Source of the DNA: a bacterium
Lineage (GTDB): Bacteria; SZUA-79; Acidulodesulfobacterales; Acidulodesulfobacteraceae
Length of the DNA: 64,000 nucleotides
NCBI GenBank assembly: GCA_021784835.1
Contig: JAJYHI010000061.1
Span: 24,806-88,805, forward strand
Direction of reading: 5' to 3'
The notes under the pieces are model-generated. The model was not told where the DNA came from. It worked only from the letters and a program-made list of their open reading frames with translations, and made no database searches. The translations under genes and the position numbers were made by a program. Numbering within the stretch: position 1 is the stretch's first letter; each line of letters opens with the position of its first letter. Below, one piece after another: positions 7,203-18,628 of the stretch.

Positions 7203-9029
7203 TTACTTATTCTCGGGAGCGGCAGGTGCGGCTTCCGATTTTAAAGCGGCGGAGGCGACTTTTAAAAAGGCTTCTACTACGCGGGGGTCGAACTGGGTTC
7301 CGGAATTTTTCCTTAATTCTTCCAAGGCAACGCTCGCCGGCAATGCTTTTCTGTACGGCCTGTCGGTGGTCATGGCGTCGAAAGTGTCTATGACGGCGAT
7401 AATTCTGGCGGCTATTGGAATATTCTGGCCGGAAAGGCCTTTTGGGTAGCCTTTGCCGTCGTATCTTTCCTGATGATAGAGCACGTCGTTTGCGATATGG
7501 CTTAAAAACTTTATTTTTTTAAGCATGTTATATCCGATTTCCGGATGTTTTTTAATTTCTTCGTATTCTTCTTCCGTTAATTTCCCCGGCTTATTTAATA
7601 TCGAATCTTTTACGCCTATTTTCCCCACGTCATGCATCGCCGCGGAGTACCTGATATTTTTTACTTCGTTTTCGCTTAATCCCAGCTCTTTTGCGACTAA
7701 CGTTCCGTAATCTATGAGCCTGTCGCCGTGGGTTCTGGTATAAGTATCCCTTGCCTCTATCGCTTCGGATATGGAGTTTATAGTTTCGAAATGCTCCTCT
7801 TCTATATGGCTTAAGACCATGGCATTGTAAACCGCGATAGAAACTATGCTGGAAATATTCGATATGAAATCGATGGCTTCTATGGAATATTCCGTCTTCT
7901 TTTTGCCGAAAAGAAAAATTATGCCTAAAAAATCTTTATCGGTTTTAACGGGCAAAGCTATAAGCGTCTTCATTCCCATATCGCCAAAAAGACAATCGCC
8001 CGATTTATAGATGCCGCCGGTTTCTTCAGTTTCGTAATAATCGATAGTGGGATATTGAAAGTCCAAGGTCTCTAAATAATTGCATTCGTAAAGTTTAAAA
8101 GAAAGCGGAGCTTCCCGCATTTCGCCCCCGCAAGGCGACATGCCGTCAGCATTATAATTTTTAAATAATTTTAAAGTCATTTCCTTAAAAAAAGGACAGT
8201 CTTTGCTTTTGCATTTACGCAATATTTTAGGTTCTGAAGCACATTTTGCAAACTTGCATTCAAAGTTAACCATTGCATAGCAGTTTATATTGCCGCCGAA
8301 TATAGGGCAGCTGGGCATATCGCATTTAAAAAATTCGTAACAGAATTTATTTGCGCTGTTGTCTTTAAAATATACAAGGGCCGAATCGGTTTTTGTAAAG
8401 CTATTCAAACTCTTAACGGAGTTATCGATTATGCTTGAAAGGTCCAATGAAGACGAAACGAGCTTCGAAACCTCAAGCAGGTTTGCAATTTTTTGGCTTT
8501 CTTCCTTCTGCATTAAATATAATAAATTTGCATTTTCGTACAGCGTAAGGCTGTAAATGAAAACCCCTCCCATCATGGCTATGAATTTTGCGATTTTAAT
8601 TTCTTCTTCCGAGAACCCATAGGAGTCTTTTTCGTAAAAGTTTAACGCCCCCAGTACAAGAGAGCCTGCAAATATGGGAACGCTCATTATGGAAGACATG
8701 CCGGAAAATTGTTTTTCCAGTTCATAATATATATCGGAAAGGTCGGCTTTAAGATTATTGCTAATTAAAGATTCGCCGTTTTCTATTACGGAGCCTATCA
8801 GCCCTTCCCCAAGCAAAATTTCAAGGTCTTTTTTAATAAATTTGCCGTTCTCGTAATACTTAACGCAATTTATTTTTTCTATATCTTCGTTAAGTATAAA
8901 TATCGTTACTAGGTCGCATTTTATAAATTTAGCGGCCGTAACGGCAATTTTTTCGTAAATTTCATCCCTTGAATTTTTAGAAATAAGGTCTTTCGATAAA
9001 AAATATGCTATATCAGGATATTCAACCAT
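7203..9029 (-). CDS. GAF / Cys-rich GAF / HD-GYP cyclic-di-GMP phosphodiesterase-like protein
   Basis: This 608-residue signalling protein has three parts. A first GAF-like domain spans about residues 20-165. A second GAF-like region at about 185-405 is interrupted by a cluster of nine Cys at residues 230, 236, 241, 250, 258, 263, 273, 278 and 300, with CPIF and CPFF pairs. A C-terminal HD-GYP domain follows from about residue 420 (THGDRLIDYG, HDVGKIGV, HPEIGYNML, HQERYDGKGYPKGLSG, IDTFDAMTTDRPYR). The HD and GYP motifs are intact, so hydrolysis of cyclic di-GMP is expected. The Cys pattern resembles the 'two-CW' type module and could bind metal or an Fe-S cluster. No membrane segment is seen; it is likely cytosolic. 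Confidence 0.85.
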   Translation of the reverse strand: MVEYPDIAYFLSKDLISKNSRDEIYEKIAVTAAKFIKCDLVTIFILNEDIEKINCVKYYENGKFIKKDLEILLGEGLIGSVIENGESLISNNLKADLSDIYYELEKQFSGMSSIMSVPIFAGSLVLGALNFYEKDSYGFSEEEIKIAKFIAMMGGVFIYSLTLYENANLLYLMQKEESQKIANLLEVSKLVSSSLDLSSIIDNSVKSLNSFTKTDSALVYFKDNSANKFCYEFFKCDMPSCPIFGGNINCYAMVNFECKFAKCASEPKILRKCKSKDCPFFKEMTLKLFKNYNADGMSPCGGEMREAPLSFKLYECNYLETLDFQYPTIDYYETEETGGIYKSGDCLFGDMGMKTLIALPVKTDKDFLGIIFLFGKKKTEYSIEAIDFISNISSIVSIAVYNAMVLSHIEEEHFETINSISEAIEARDTYTRTHGDRLIDYGTLVAKELGLSENEVKNIRYSAAMHDVGKIGVKDSILNKPGKLTEEEYEEIKKHPEIGYNMLKKIKFLSHIANDVLYHQERYDGKGYPKGLSGQNIPIAARIIAVIDTFDAMTTDRPYRKALPASVALEELRKNSGTQFDPRVVEAFLKVASAALKSEAAPAAPENK

Positions 9030-9080
9030 ATAAAGATAATATAAGATTAATGCGTATAATAATTATTAAAAGCCGCGGAC

Positions 9081-9117
9081 ATTGAAATATTATCATAATA
9101 TATTGCGGCGTTTCAAT
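9081..9117. other. Weak inverted repeat between accA and the HD-GYP gene
   Basis: ATTGAAA (9081-9087) and TTTCAAT (9111-9117) form a 7-bp inverted repeat in an otherwise AT-rich 118-bp gap. It could help terminate accA transcription, but there is no T run. Confidence 0.25.
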
Positions 9118-9147
9118 ATATATTTAATTCCCGGCCGATTATAAATA

Positions 9148-10107
9148 TTAATATTTTTTAAATTTTTCGATTCTTTCTTTTTTCAACGCATCTTCCGGAT
9201 ATTCTTTTAGCTTTTCAATATTTTTCAAAATGGCTTTTTTTAAAATCTCCGCCGCAAGCGTCATGTTTCTATGGGCTCCGCCGAGAGGCTCTTCTATTAC
9301 GCCGTCTACGATATTTAATTCGCTAAGGTCTTTTGCCGTAAGTTTTAAGGAATTCGCGGCATCTTCAGTTTTAGACGTATCTTTATAAAGAATAGAGGCG
9401 CACCCTTCGGGCGATATTACGGAATAGACGGAATACTGCATCATTAAAACCCTGTTGCCGGCGCCGAAAGCAAGCGCCCCTCCGCTTCCGCCTTCCCCTA
9501 TGATTATCGATAAAACCGGAACCCCGACGTTCATTAACGTATATATTGTTTTTGCAATGGCCTCAGACTGGCCCCTTTCTTCCGCGCCGAGTCCGGGATA
9601 CGCTCCCGGCGTGTCTATTAGAGTTACTATGGGGATAGAATATTTTTCGGCAAGTTTAAAAAGCCTCTGCGCCTTTCTATATCCTTCGGGATGGGGCATG
9701 CCGAAATTCCTGCACATTTTGTCCTTAGTGTTGCGCCCTTTCTGGTGGCCTACGATAAGAACTTTTTGCCTGTAACCCGTATCGTCGTTTTTAATAAAAC
9801 AAAATCCCCCCACCACGGCCTTGTCGTCCATAAAAAGCCTGTCTCCGTGAAGTTCCGTAAAATTTTCCGATATTAAGTCGATATAATCTAAGGAATAAGG
9901 CCTTAAGGGGTGCCGGGAAAGCTGGGTAATCTGCCAGCTGCTTATATTTTTGAATATATCCTTTATAAGCTTATTTTTTTTAGCTTCCAGATTTTTTATT
10001 TCGTCGTTGACGTCGGCAAAACCTCCAAGGTTGAACGTCCGGAGTTCTTCTATTTTTTGCTCAAGCTCGATTATCGGTTTTTCGAATTCAAGATGCTGTA
10101 TCGGCAT
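9148..10107 (-). CDS. accA: Acetyl-CoA carboxylase carboxyltransferase subunit alpha
   Basis: AccA with AccD transfers carboxyl from carboxybiotin to acetyl-CoA, making malonyl-CoA for fatty acids. The 319-residue protein is full length: an N-terminal helical segment, HPLRPYSLDYI, FTELHGDRLFMDDKAVVGG, then GRNTKDK, FGMPHPEGYRKA, TLIDTPGAYPGLGAEERGQ and IGEGGSGGALAFG, the crotonase-fold oxyanion and CoA-binding region. accD is not in the window, which is common. It sits 129 bp downstream of dnaE, an order also seen in enteric bacteria (dnaE-accA). Confidence 0.95.
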   Translation of the reverse strand: MPIQHLEFEKPIIELEQKIEELRTFNLGGFADVNDEIKNLEAKKNKLIKDIFKNISSWQITQLSRHPLRPYSLDYIDLISENFTELHGDRLFMDDKAVVGGFCFIKNDDTGYRQKVLIVGHQKGRNTKDKMCRNFGMPHPEGYRKAQRLFKLAEKYSIPIVTLIDTPGAYPGLGAEERGQSEAIAKTIYTLMNVGVPVLSIIIGEGGSGGALAFGAGNRVLMMQYSVYSVISPEGCASILYKDTSKTEDAANSLKLTAKDLSELNIVDGVIEEPLGGAHRNMTLAAEILKKAILKNIEKLKEYPEDALKKERIEKFKKY

Positions 10108-10178
10108 ATGTATTTAATCGCTGCAATATTATAATTATTTTCTGCTATATTAGTATTATTTTTATTTTAGTTAATATG

Positions 10179-10213
10179 GCCGGAAATTTTAATTGCCGGC
10201 ATTCCGCATGCGG
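10179..10213 (-). terminator. Hairpin region between dnaE and accA
   Basis: GCCGGAAATT (10179-10188) pairs with AATTGCCGGC (10191-10200) with one mismatch, and next to it lies the perfect 10-bp palindrome CCGCATGCGG (10204-10213). On the minus strand these follow the dnaE stop by about 25-60 bases. A T tract is lacking, so it may be a processing or attenuation structure rather than an intrinsic terminator. Confidence 0.3.
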
Positions 10214-10236
10214 CGGATAAATCAATTATATCAGAA

Positions 10237-13200
10237 TTATAAAATATTTAAATACCCGGCAGGCATAAGTTTAGACTTTAATAAGGCTTTATCGACTCCG
10301 ATATTTCCGTTGAGCGATATACTGTAACCGGAGGACGTCCTCAATACGACCTTGGAACCGCCTTTAGAATCGGACAGGCTGTTTTTTAATTCCAATAAAA
10401 GGTTTTTAAATTCCGCGCCGTTAAACACCGCCGCGTTTTCGTTTATTTCTATTACGCATATTTCCTGGGAATTATTCCGTTCCTTTATTTCGAAGCTGTC
10501 TAATAATTCAATATTCTCCCCTATAACTTTAATGTTTAAATCTGCATCTTCTTCTGCGTTTTCATACCCGGAGTGCTCCGCCGCGTTTTCGCCGTCCTTT
10601 TTGCCGGAATAATTTTCTTCCGTTATATTCAATCCCGAAAAATCTATCTTTCCGGTCAGAACGACCGGTTCGTTCGTTTCTATAATATTTTCGCATTTCA
10701 GATAGTTTTTCGGAAAAAAAACGACCTGCACGTTGGAATTTTTATCGTTTAACGTAAACGAGGCCATTTTATCGTTATTTTTTGTTTTATGAATTTTCAA
10801 CTGATTGATAACCCCGCACATTTTATATATTTTATCCTGAGGCTTCCCTCCGCCGTTAATATATTCGGCCACGATATCCATAACGTATCCGGCGCCGATA
10901 GTTTTAATTTTTTCTTCGTAGCCGTCCAAAGGATGCCCCGAAAGATAAAAACCTAAAGATTCCTTTTCAAAGGCAAGAATGGATTTTTTATCGTCTTTTT
11001 CTCCGGAATTAATTAAAAACGAATCGTTCTTTCCGTTATCGTAATTCAAAGATTCTTCGAAAGAAAGCGGAAGTTCGAACTGTCCCGAACTGTTTTTTTC
11101 TCTTTTGAAATTGGCTTCTTCCATAACGTTTTCTAAGTTGTCGAGCATCCATTTCCGCGATTCGCCGCCGATATCCAAAGCTCCGCTTTTTATAAGGTTT
11201 TCTATCGTTCTTTTATTGACTTTTCTCGTATCCGCTCTTGAACAAAAATCTAATAAATCTTCGAACGGCTTATTCTCGCGGATTCGTAAAATCGAATCTA
11301 TTGCCGCCTTGCCTACGTTTTTAATTCCGCCCAATCCCGTCCTTATCGTAAATTTACCGCCTTCGTTTTTTAATATGGTAAATCTTTCGACGGAATGATT
11401 TACGGAAGGCGGCAATACTTCGCAGGCATTGGTTCCGGATTTAGCCTCGTTTATTATCTTTGCCAGTTTATCCGTATTTGACATTTCGCTCGATAAGAGG
11501 GCGGCGGTAAAATGCTCTTTATAATTTGCTTTTAAATATGCCGTCATATATGCTATATATGCGTAAGCCGTCGAATGAGACTTATTGAAACCGTATTCTC
11601 CAAATTTAACTATCAGGGAAAAAATTTTTTCGGATTTTGCCTCTTCTATCCCGTTCGTCCGGCATCCGGCGATAAATTTATCTTTCATTTTGTTAATAAG
11701 CTCCGCCTGCTTTTTCCCGACGCCCTTTCTTAAAACGTCCGCCTCCCCCATAGAAAATCCCGCAAGATTGGTGGCAACTTTCATTATCTGTTCCTGATAC
11801 AGCATGACCCCGTAAGTATCCTGCAGAATATCTTTCAAAGACGGATGTATATAGTGTATTCTGGCTTTGCCGTGTTTAGCCTTAATAAAATCGTCGACCA
11901 TGCCGCTTCCGAGAGGTCCCGGCCTGTAAAGGGCGACTAGGGGAATTAAATCCTCGAACGAATTAGGGACAAGTTTTTTTACCAACTCCTTCATCCCGGA
12001 ACTTTCAAGCTGAAAAACCCCGGTAGTATCCCCGGAGGATAAAAGCTTAAACGTAGCCTTGTCGTCTAAGTCTATATCGTATATGTTAAATCTGCCGCCT
12101 TCCGAAGTTCCTGTTTTAGAATCGTTTATAAGCCTTATGGCCTCGTTCATTACCGTAAGGGTTTTTAAGCCCAAAAAATCAAATTTAATAAATCCAAGTT
12201 TTTCGAGGTCGGTTCCGGTATATTGGGTGGTAATAACGTCGGTTTCCTTCGTCCCTTTATATAGCGGCATATGATTGTGAATAGGCTCGTTGGATATGAC
12301 TACGCCGGCGGCATGGGTACTGGCATGCCTTGCAAGTCCTTCCAGTCTTCTTGCTATTTCTATCAGTTTTTTAACTTTAGGATTGGCTTCTATCAAATTG
12401 CGCAGCTTAGGCTCTTCCTTGATAGATTTTTCTAAAGTGATGCCCGGAGTATCCGGTATTAATTTAGCTATTTTATCGACCTCCGCATAAGGCATATTTA
12501 AAGCCCTGCCGGTGTCTCTTATAACCGCTTTGGCAAGCATAGTTCCGAAAGTTATTATCTGCGAAACCTGCTCTTCTCCATATTTATCCGCGACATATTT
12601 GATAACTTCGTCTCTGCCGTTAATGCAAAAATCCGAATCTATATCCGGCATGCTTATTCTTTCGGGATTTAGAAATCTTTCGAACATTAAATCGTATTTA
12701 ATCGGGTCTATTTCCGTAATCTTCAAACAATACGCCGCAAGGCTCCCCGCCGCCGAACCCCTGCCGGGCCCTACGGGAATGTTATGTTCTTTTGCGTATT
12801 TTATAAAATCGGATACTATTAAAAAATATCCCGCGAAATTAGATTTTTTAATTACGTCTATTTCCATTTCCAATCTTGTCCTGTATGTTTCAGGTTGTTT
12901 CGAATATGACTGAGCCGCAGCCTTGGTAGGATTTTTCAGAAAAACTTCTTCAAAACCTTCTTTTGTTTTTTTTTCGAAATAATCGGATACGGAAAAGGTA
13001 TTTTCGGCTGAAGGTTCCCCGGCCGTTTTAAACTGCGGAAAATGATGCCCCTTTTTCAGTTTAAACGAAAAATTGCATTTTTCGGCTATTACTTTGGTAT
13101 TTGAAATGGCCTCCGCCGGATATTCGCTGAAAATCTCTTTCATTTCTTCCTGCGACCTGAAATAAAGGTCTTTCGTGGAAAATTTCATCCTGTCTTTGTC

Positions 13201-13887
13201 TTCTACGGTTTTGCCCGTCTGAATGCATAATAAAACGTCGTGGGCTTCGTAATCGTCCTTTAGAAGATAATGGCAATCGTTTGTAGCGACAAGCGGCACT
13301 CCGTATTTTTTTGCAAGGTCTAAAAGCCCTTTATTGGCGGTTATTTGCTCTGCCATGCCCTGAACCTGCATTTCTAAATAAAAATCGTCTTTAAAGAGCT
13401 CCCGATAATATTTAAGGCTTTCTTCCGCGACGTCATATTTCCCCTGAACTATATTATAGGGAATTTCTCCTTTTATGCAGGCGGACAGGGCGATTAAACC
13501 TTTACTGTTTTCTTTAAGGATATCCTTATCTATTCTCGGCTTGTAATAAAAACCGTCTATGTAAGATTTGGATATGAGTTTAGACAGGTTTTGATAGCCT
13601 TCGTCGTTTTTCGCAAGCAGTATTAGATGATAATAATATTTTTCGTTGGCGTTTTTAAGCTTCATGCCGGACTTTGAAACATACATCTCGCATCCTATTA
13701 TAGGCTTAACGGATTTTTCAACCGCCTTTTCGTAAAATTCGATAGCGCCGAACATATTTCCATGGTCGGTTACGGCAACCGAAGGCATATTAAATTCGAT
13801 TGCCTTATTTATAATGTCGTCTATTTTAATTGCCCCGTCTAAAAGGCTGTAATGCGAATGCAGATGCAGATGAACGAACTCATTCAT
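10237..13887 (-). CDS. dnaE: DNA polymerase III subunit alpha
   Basis: This is the replicative polymerase catalytic subunit, 1216 residues. The N-terminal PHP domain is visible (HLHLHSHYSLLDGA, AVTDHGNM, IGCEMYV, TNDCHYL). It is followed by the C-family polymerase core with PVGPGRGSAAGSLAAYCL and the catalytic aspartates in PDIDSDF, then the fingers with YQEQIMKVA and SHSTAYAYIAY. A helix-hairpin-helix region (IKNVGKAAI) precedes the OB-fold domain around residue 1000-1060. The start ATG follows the guaA stop by 9 bp, with GGGAG from the guaA end serving as ribosome site, so guaB-guaA-dnaE may be cotranscribed. Length is normal and no intein is present. Confidence 0.95.
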   Translation of the reverse strand: MNEFVHLHLHSHYSLLDGAIKIDDIINKAIEFNMPSVAVTDHGNMFGAIEFYEKAVEKSVKPIIGCEMYVSKSGMKLKNANEKYYYHLILLAKNDEGYQNLSKLISKSYIDGFYYKPRIDKDILKENSKGLIALSACIKGEIPYNIVQGKYDVAEESLKYYRELFKDDFYLEMQVQGMAEQITANKGLLDLAKKYGVPLVATNDCHYLLKDDYEAHDVLLCIQTGKTVEDKDRMKFSTKDLYFRSQEEMKEIFSEYPAEAISNTKVIAEKCNFSFKLKKGHHFPQFKTAGEPSAENTFSVSDYFEKKTKEGFEEVFLKNPTKAAAQSYSKQPETYRTRLEMEIDVIKKSNFAGYFLIVSDFIKYAKEHNIPVGPGRGSAAGSLAAYCLKITEIDPIKYDLMFERFLNPERISMPDIDSDFCINGRDEVIKYVADKYGEEQVSQIITFGTMLAKAVIRDTGRALNMPYAEVDKIAKLIPDTPGITLEKSIKEEPKLRNLIEANPKVKKLIEIARRLEGLARHASTHAAGVVISNEPIHNHMPLYKGTKETDVITTQYTGTDLEKLGFIKFDFLGLKTLTVMNEAIRLINDSKTGTSEGGRFNIYDIDLDDKATFKLLSSGDTTGVFQLESSGMKELVKKLVPNSFEDLIPLVALYRPGPLGSGMVDDFIKAKHGKARIHYIHPSLKDILQDTYGVMLYQEQIMKVATNLAGFSMGEADVLRKGVGKKQAELINKMKDKFIAGCRTNGIEEAKSEKIFSLIVKFGEYGFNKSHSTAYAYIAYMTAYLKANYKEHFTAALLSSEMSNTDKLAKIINEAKSGTNACEVLPPSVNHSVERFTILKNEGGKFTIRTGLGGIKNVGKAAIDSILRIRENKPFEDLLDFCSRADTRKVNKRTIENLIKSGALDIGGESRKWMLDNLENVMEEANFKREKNSSGQFELPLSFEESLNYDNGKNDSFLINSGEKDDKKSILAFEKESLGFYLSGHPLDGYEEKIKTIGAGYVMDIVAEYINGGGKPQDKIYKMCGVINQLKIHKTKNNDKMASFTLNDKNSNVQVVFFPKNYLKCENIIETNEPVVLTGKIDFSGLNITEENYSGKKDGENAAEHSGYENAEEDADLNIKVIGENIELLDSFEIKERNNSQEICVIEINENAAVFNGAEFKNLLLELKNSLSDSKGGSKVVLRTSSGYSISLNGNIGVDKALLKSKLMPAGYLNIL

Positions 13888-13896
13888 TATTCTTTC

Positions 13897-15441
13897 TTAC
13901 TCCCATTCTATCGTAGAAGGCGGCTTGGACGTAATATCGTAAACCACCCTGTTGATTCCTTTAATTTCTGAAATTATTCTTGCCGAACAAACTCTTAAGA
14001 TATCGTAATCTAATTTTGCGAAGTCGGCAGTCATGCCGTCGGACGAAGTTACCGCCCTTACGGCTATGACAGATTCGTAGCTTCTTTTATCCCCCATGAC
14101 GCCCACGGTTTTAACCGGAACGAGCACGGGAAACGACTGCCATATTTTATCGTATAGTCCGGCATTTTTTATCTCTTCGGTAACGATTGAGTCGGCTTTT
14201 TTTAAAATATCGAGTCTTCTTTTGTTTACTTCTCCTATTATTCTTATGGCAAGGCCCGGTCCGGGAAACGGCTGCCTATCGATAATTTCTTTGGGGATGC
14301 CAAGATTTTTTCCTATTATGCGGACCTCGTCCTTAAACAAATCTCTTAAAGGTTCGATAAGTTTTAAATTTAATTTTTTCGGAAGGCCGCCCACGTTGTG
14401 GTGGCTTTTGATAATGCTCGACGCGCCGAAAACCCTTACCGATTCTATTACGTCGGGATAAAGCGTCCCCTGAACCAGAAAATTAACTCCTTTGAGATTT
14501 TTAGCCTCTCTTTCGAATATCTTTATAAAAAGTTTCCCTATAATTTTCCTTTTATTTTCGGGTTTAACAACCCCTTTCAGCTCTTTTAAAAACAAACCGG
14601 ACGCATTTACGAGTTTAACGTTTAAATTGAGGTTTTCTTTGTAATATTTCATAACCGACTTTGCTTCGGATTCCCTCAATAAACCGTTATCGACAAATAT
14701 GCACTTAAGCCTTTCTTTAATGGCCTTATTGGCGAGTACCGCGGCAACGGTGGAATCTACTCCTCCGGAAAGAGCGCATATCGCCTTTTTGCCGTCCGCC
14801 ATGCTTTTTATCTCGTCGGTCTTGCGCGATATAAAATCTTCCAGCTTCCAGCCGCCTTTGGCTTTTACTATTCCGAATAGAAAATTATCCAATATTTTTC
14901 TTCCGCAAGCCGTATGAACGACTTCCGGGTGAAATTGAAGCCCGTACATTTTTTTTTCCGGGTTTTCGAAGGCCGCAACGGCGCAATTTTCGGTTTCGGC
15001 CGTTATTGCAAAACCCGGCGGATTTTTTACTATTATGTCTCCATGGCTCATCCAGACGAGGCTCGATTTTTCGCATCCTTTAAAAAGCATGGTTTCTTTT
15101 ATTATTTTGAGCTTGGAATGTCCGTATTCCCTGTTATTTGCCGGTTTTACCGCGCCTTTTGCAAGACTGGCCATAATCTGCATGCCGTAACAAATGCCGA
15201 GAAAAGGAACATTCAGCTTAAATATTTCCGCGGGTATCAAGGGAGCGTCTTTATCGTAAACGGACGCCGGGCCGCCCGAAAGTATTATTGCATCGGGACC
15301 AAAGGCTTTTATTTTTTCGACGGGCGAATTGAACGGGTATATTTCGCAGTAAATATTGCTTTCCCTTATTTTCCTTGCGATTAGCTGGGTATATTGGGAA
15401 CCGAAATCGATTATGAGTATTTTTGAACCGGCTTTTTCCAT
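13897..15441 (-). CDS. guaA: GMP synthase (glutamine-hydrolysing)
   Basis: GuaA converts XMP to GMP using glutamine and ATP. The 514-residue protein has an N-terminal class I amidotransferase (IDFGSQYTQLIARKIRE, nucleophile Cys in GICYGMQIM, catalytic His-x-Glu in QFHPEVVHT) and an ATP pyrophosphatase domain with the PP-loop SGGVDSTVAA near residue 225. The C-terminal dimerisation domain ends in SKPPSTIEWE, the invariant terminus. It begins 12 bp after guaB, giving the standard guaBA pair. Confidence 0.96.
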   Translation of the reverse strand: MEKAGSKILIIDFGSQYTQLIARKIRESNIYCEIYPFNSPVEKIKAFGPDAIILSGGPASVYDKDAPLIPAEIFKLNVPFLGICYGMQIMASLAKGAVKPANNREYGHSKLKIIKETMLFKGCEKSSLVWMSHGDIIVKNPPGFAITAETENCAVAAFENPEKKMYGLQFHPEVVHTACGRKILDNFLFGIVKAKGGWKLEDFISRKTDEIKSMADGKKAICALSGGVDSTVAAVLANKAIKERLKCIFVDNGLLRESEAKSVMKYYKENLNLNVKLVNASGLFLKELKGVVKPENKRKIIGKLFIKIFEREAKNLKGVNFLVQGTLYPDVIESVRVFGASSIIKSHHNVGGLPKKLNLKLIEPLRDLFKDEVRIIGKNLGIPKEIIDRQPFPGPGLAIRIIGEVNKRRLDILKKADSIVTEEIKNAGLYDKIWQSFPVLVPVKTVGVMGDKRSYESVIAVRAVTSSDGMTADFAKLDYDILRVCSARIISEIKGINRVVYDITSKPPSTIEWE

Positions 15442-15453
15442 ATGTTAATTTTT

Positions 15454-17879
<2,426 letters not shown>

Positions 17880-17967
17880 GCTCCTCCCCCGCCCGCCGAA
17901 AAAGGCGTCGGATTTATTTTATTTTTTGAAGCCGTCCGGGTTCGATGCGATATCGGGCGCAAGCTTT

Positions 17968-18486
17968 TTAAAGTTGCTCTCCTCTGTAATTTTTTACGTA
18001 TTTTATATAATTGTCCGCGGATTCTTTTATAGAATCTATATCCTTACCGCTAAGGCTTTTTTTTATAACTCCCGGAATACCCGCGACTAAAGAGCCTTCC
18101 GGTATAACGGCATTTTCCTTTACGACTGCTCCAGCGGCTATTATGCAATTTTTGCCTATGCGCGCTCCCGTAAGAATAATGGCTCCTATGCCGATAAGAC
18201 AGTTATCGCCGATTACGCATCCGTGAAGATTTACGCTATGGCCTATGGTAACGCCGTTTCCGATAAGGAGCGGTCCCGTATCGTGCTGCACGTGAAGAAC
18301 GCTGTTATCCTGAACATTGGTATTACTGCCTATTCTTATATAATTAACGTCTCCTCTTATTACCGACCCAAACCATACGCTGCACCCGCTTCCTATCTCG
18401 ACGTCTCCGGCGATAACCACGTTTTGGCACAGATATGCGGTTTCGTCTATTTTAGGATATTTGCCGAGATAAGATTCTATTATCAT
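17968..18486 (-). CDS. Gamma-carbonic anhydrase family protein (YrdA/PaaY-like)
   Basis: This is a 172-residue left-handed beta-helix protein built of hexapeptide repeats (VVIAGDVEIGSGCSVWFGSV, then IGSNTNVQDNSVLH). The three His ligands expected for the metal site are visible in VLHVQHD and GHSVNLHGC. The R-G-D of VIRGDV and the Q-D of NVQDNS are also family-typical. Members bind Zn or Fe, and only some are proven carbonic anhydrases, so the activity is uncertain. It precedes the Ppx/GppA gene by about 88 bp. Confidence 0.85.
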   Translation of the reverse strand: MIIESYLGKYPKIDETAYLCQNVVIAGDVEIGSGCSVWFGSVIRGDVNYIRIGSNTNVQDNSVLHVQHDTGPLLIGNGVTIGHSVNLHGCVIGDNCLIGIGAIILTGARIGKNCIIAAGAVVKENAVIPEGSLVAGIPGVIKKSLSGKDIDSIKESADNYIKYVKNYRGEQL

Positions 18487-18628
18487 AATATCTTAAGCTA
18501 ATGGGGCTCTCTAAAATTATATAAATAGGGAAAACTGGTTCCAAAATTTTTATTTTTTATATTATTCCGTAATCAATAAATTATTATATAATAAATACGT
18601 AAAAATTAGTGAAAATTTTTCTTAAAAC

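Noticed and set aside
10237..13887. Possible intein in dnaE
   Set aside because: Protein length and motif order are those of an uninterrupted alpha subunit; no splice-junction features are visible.
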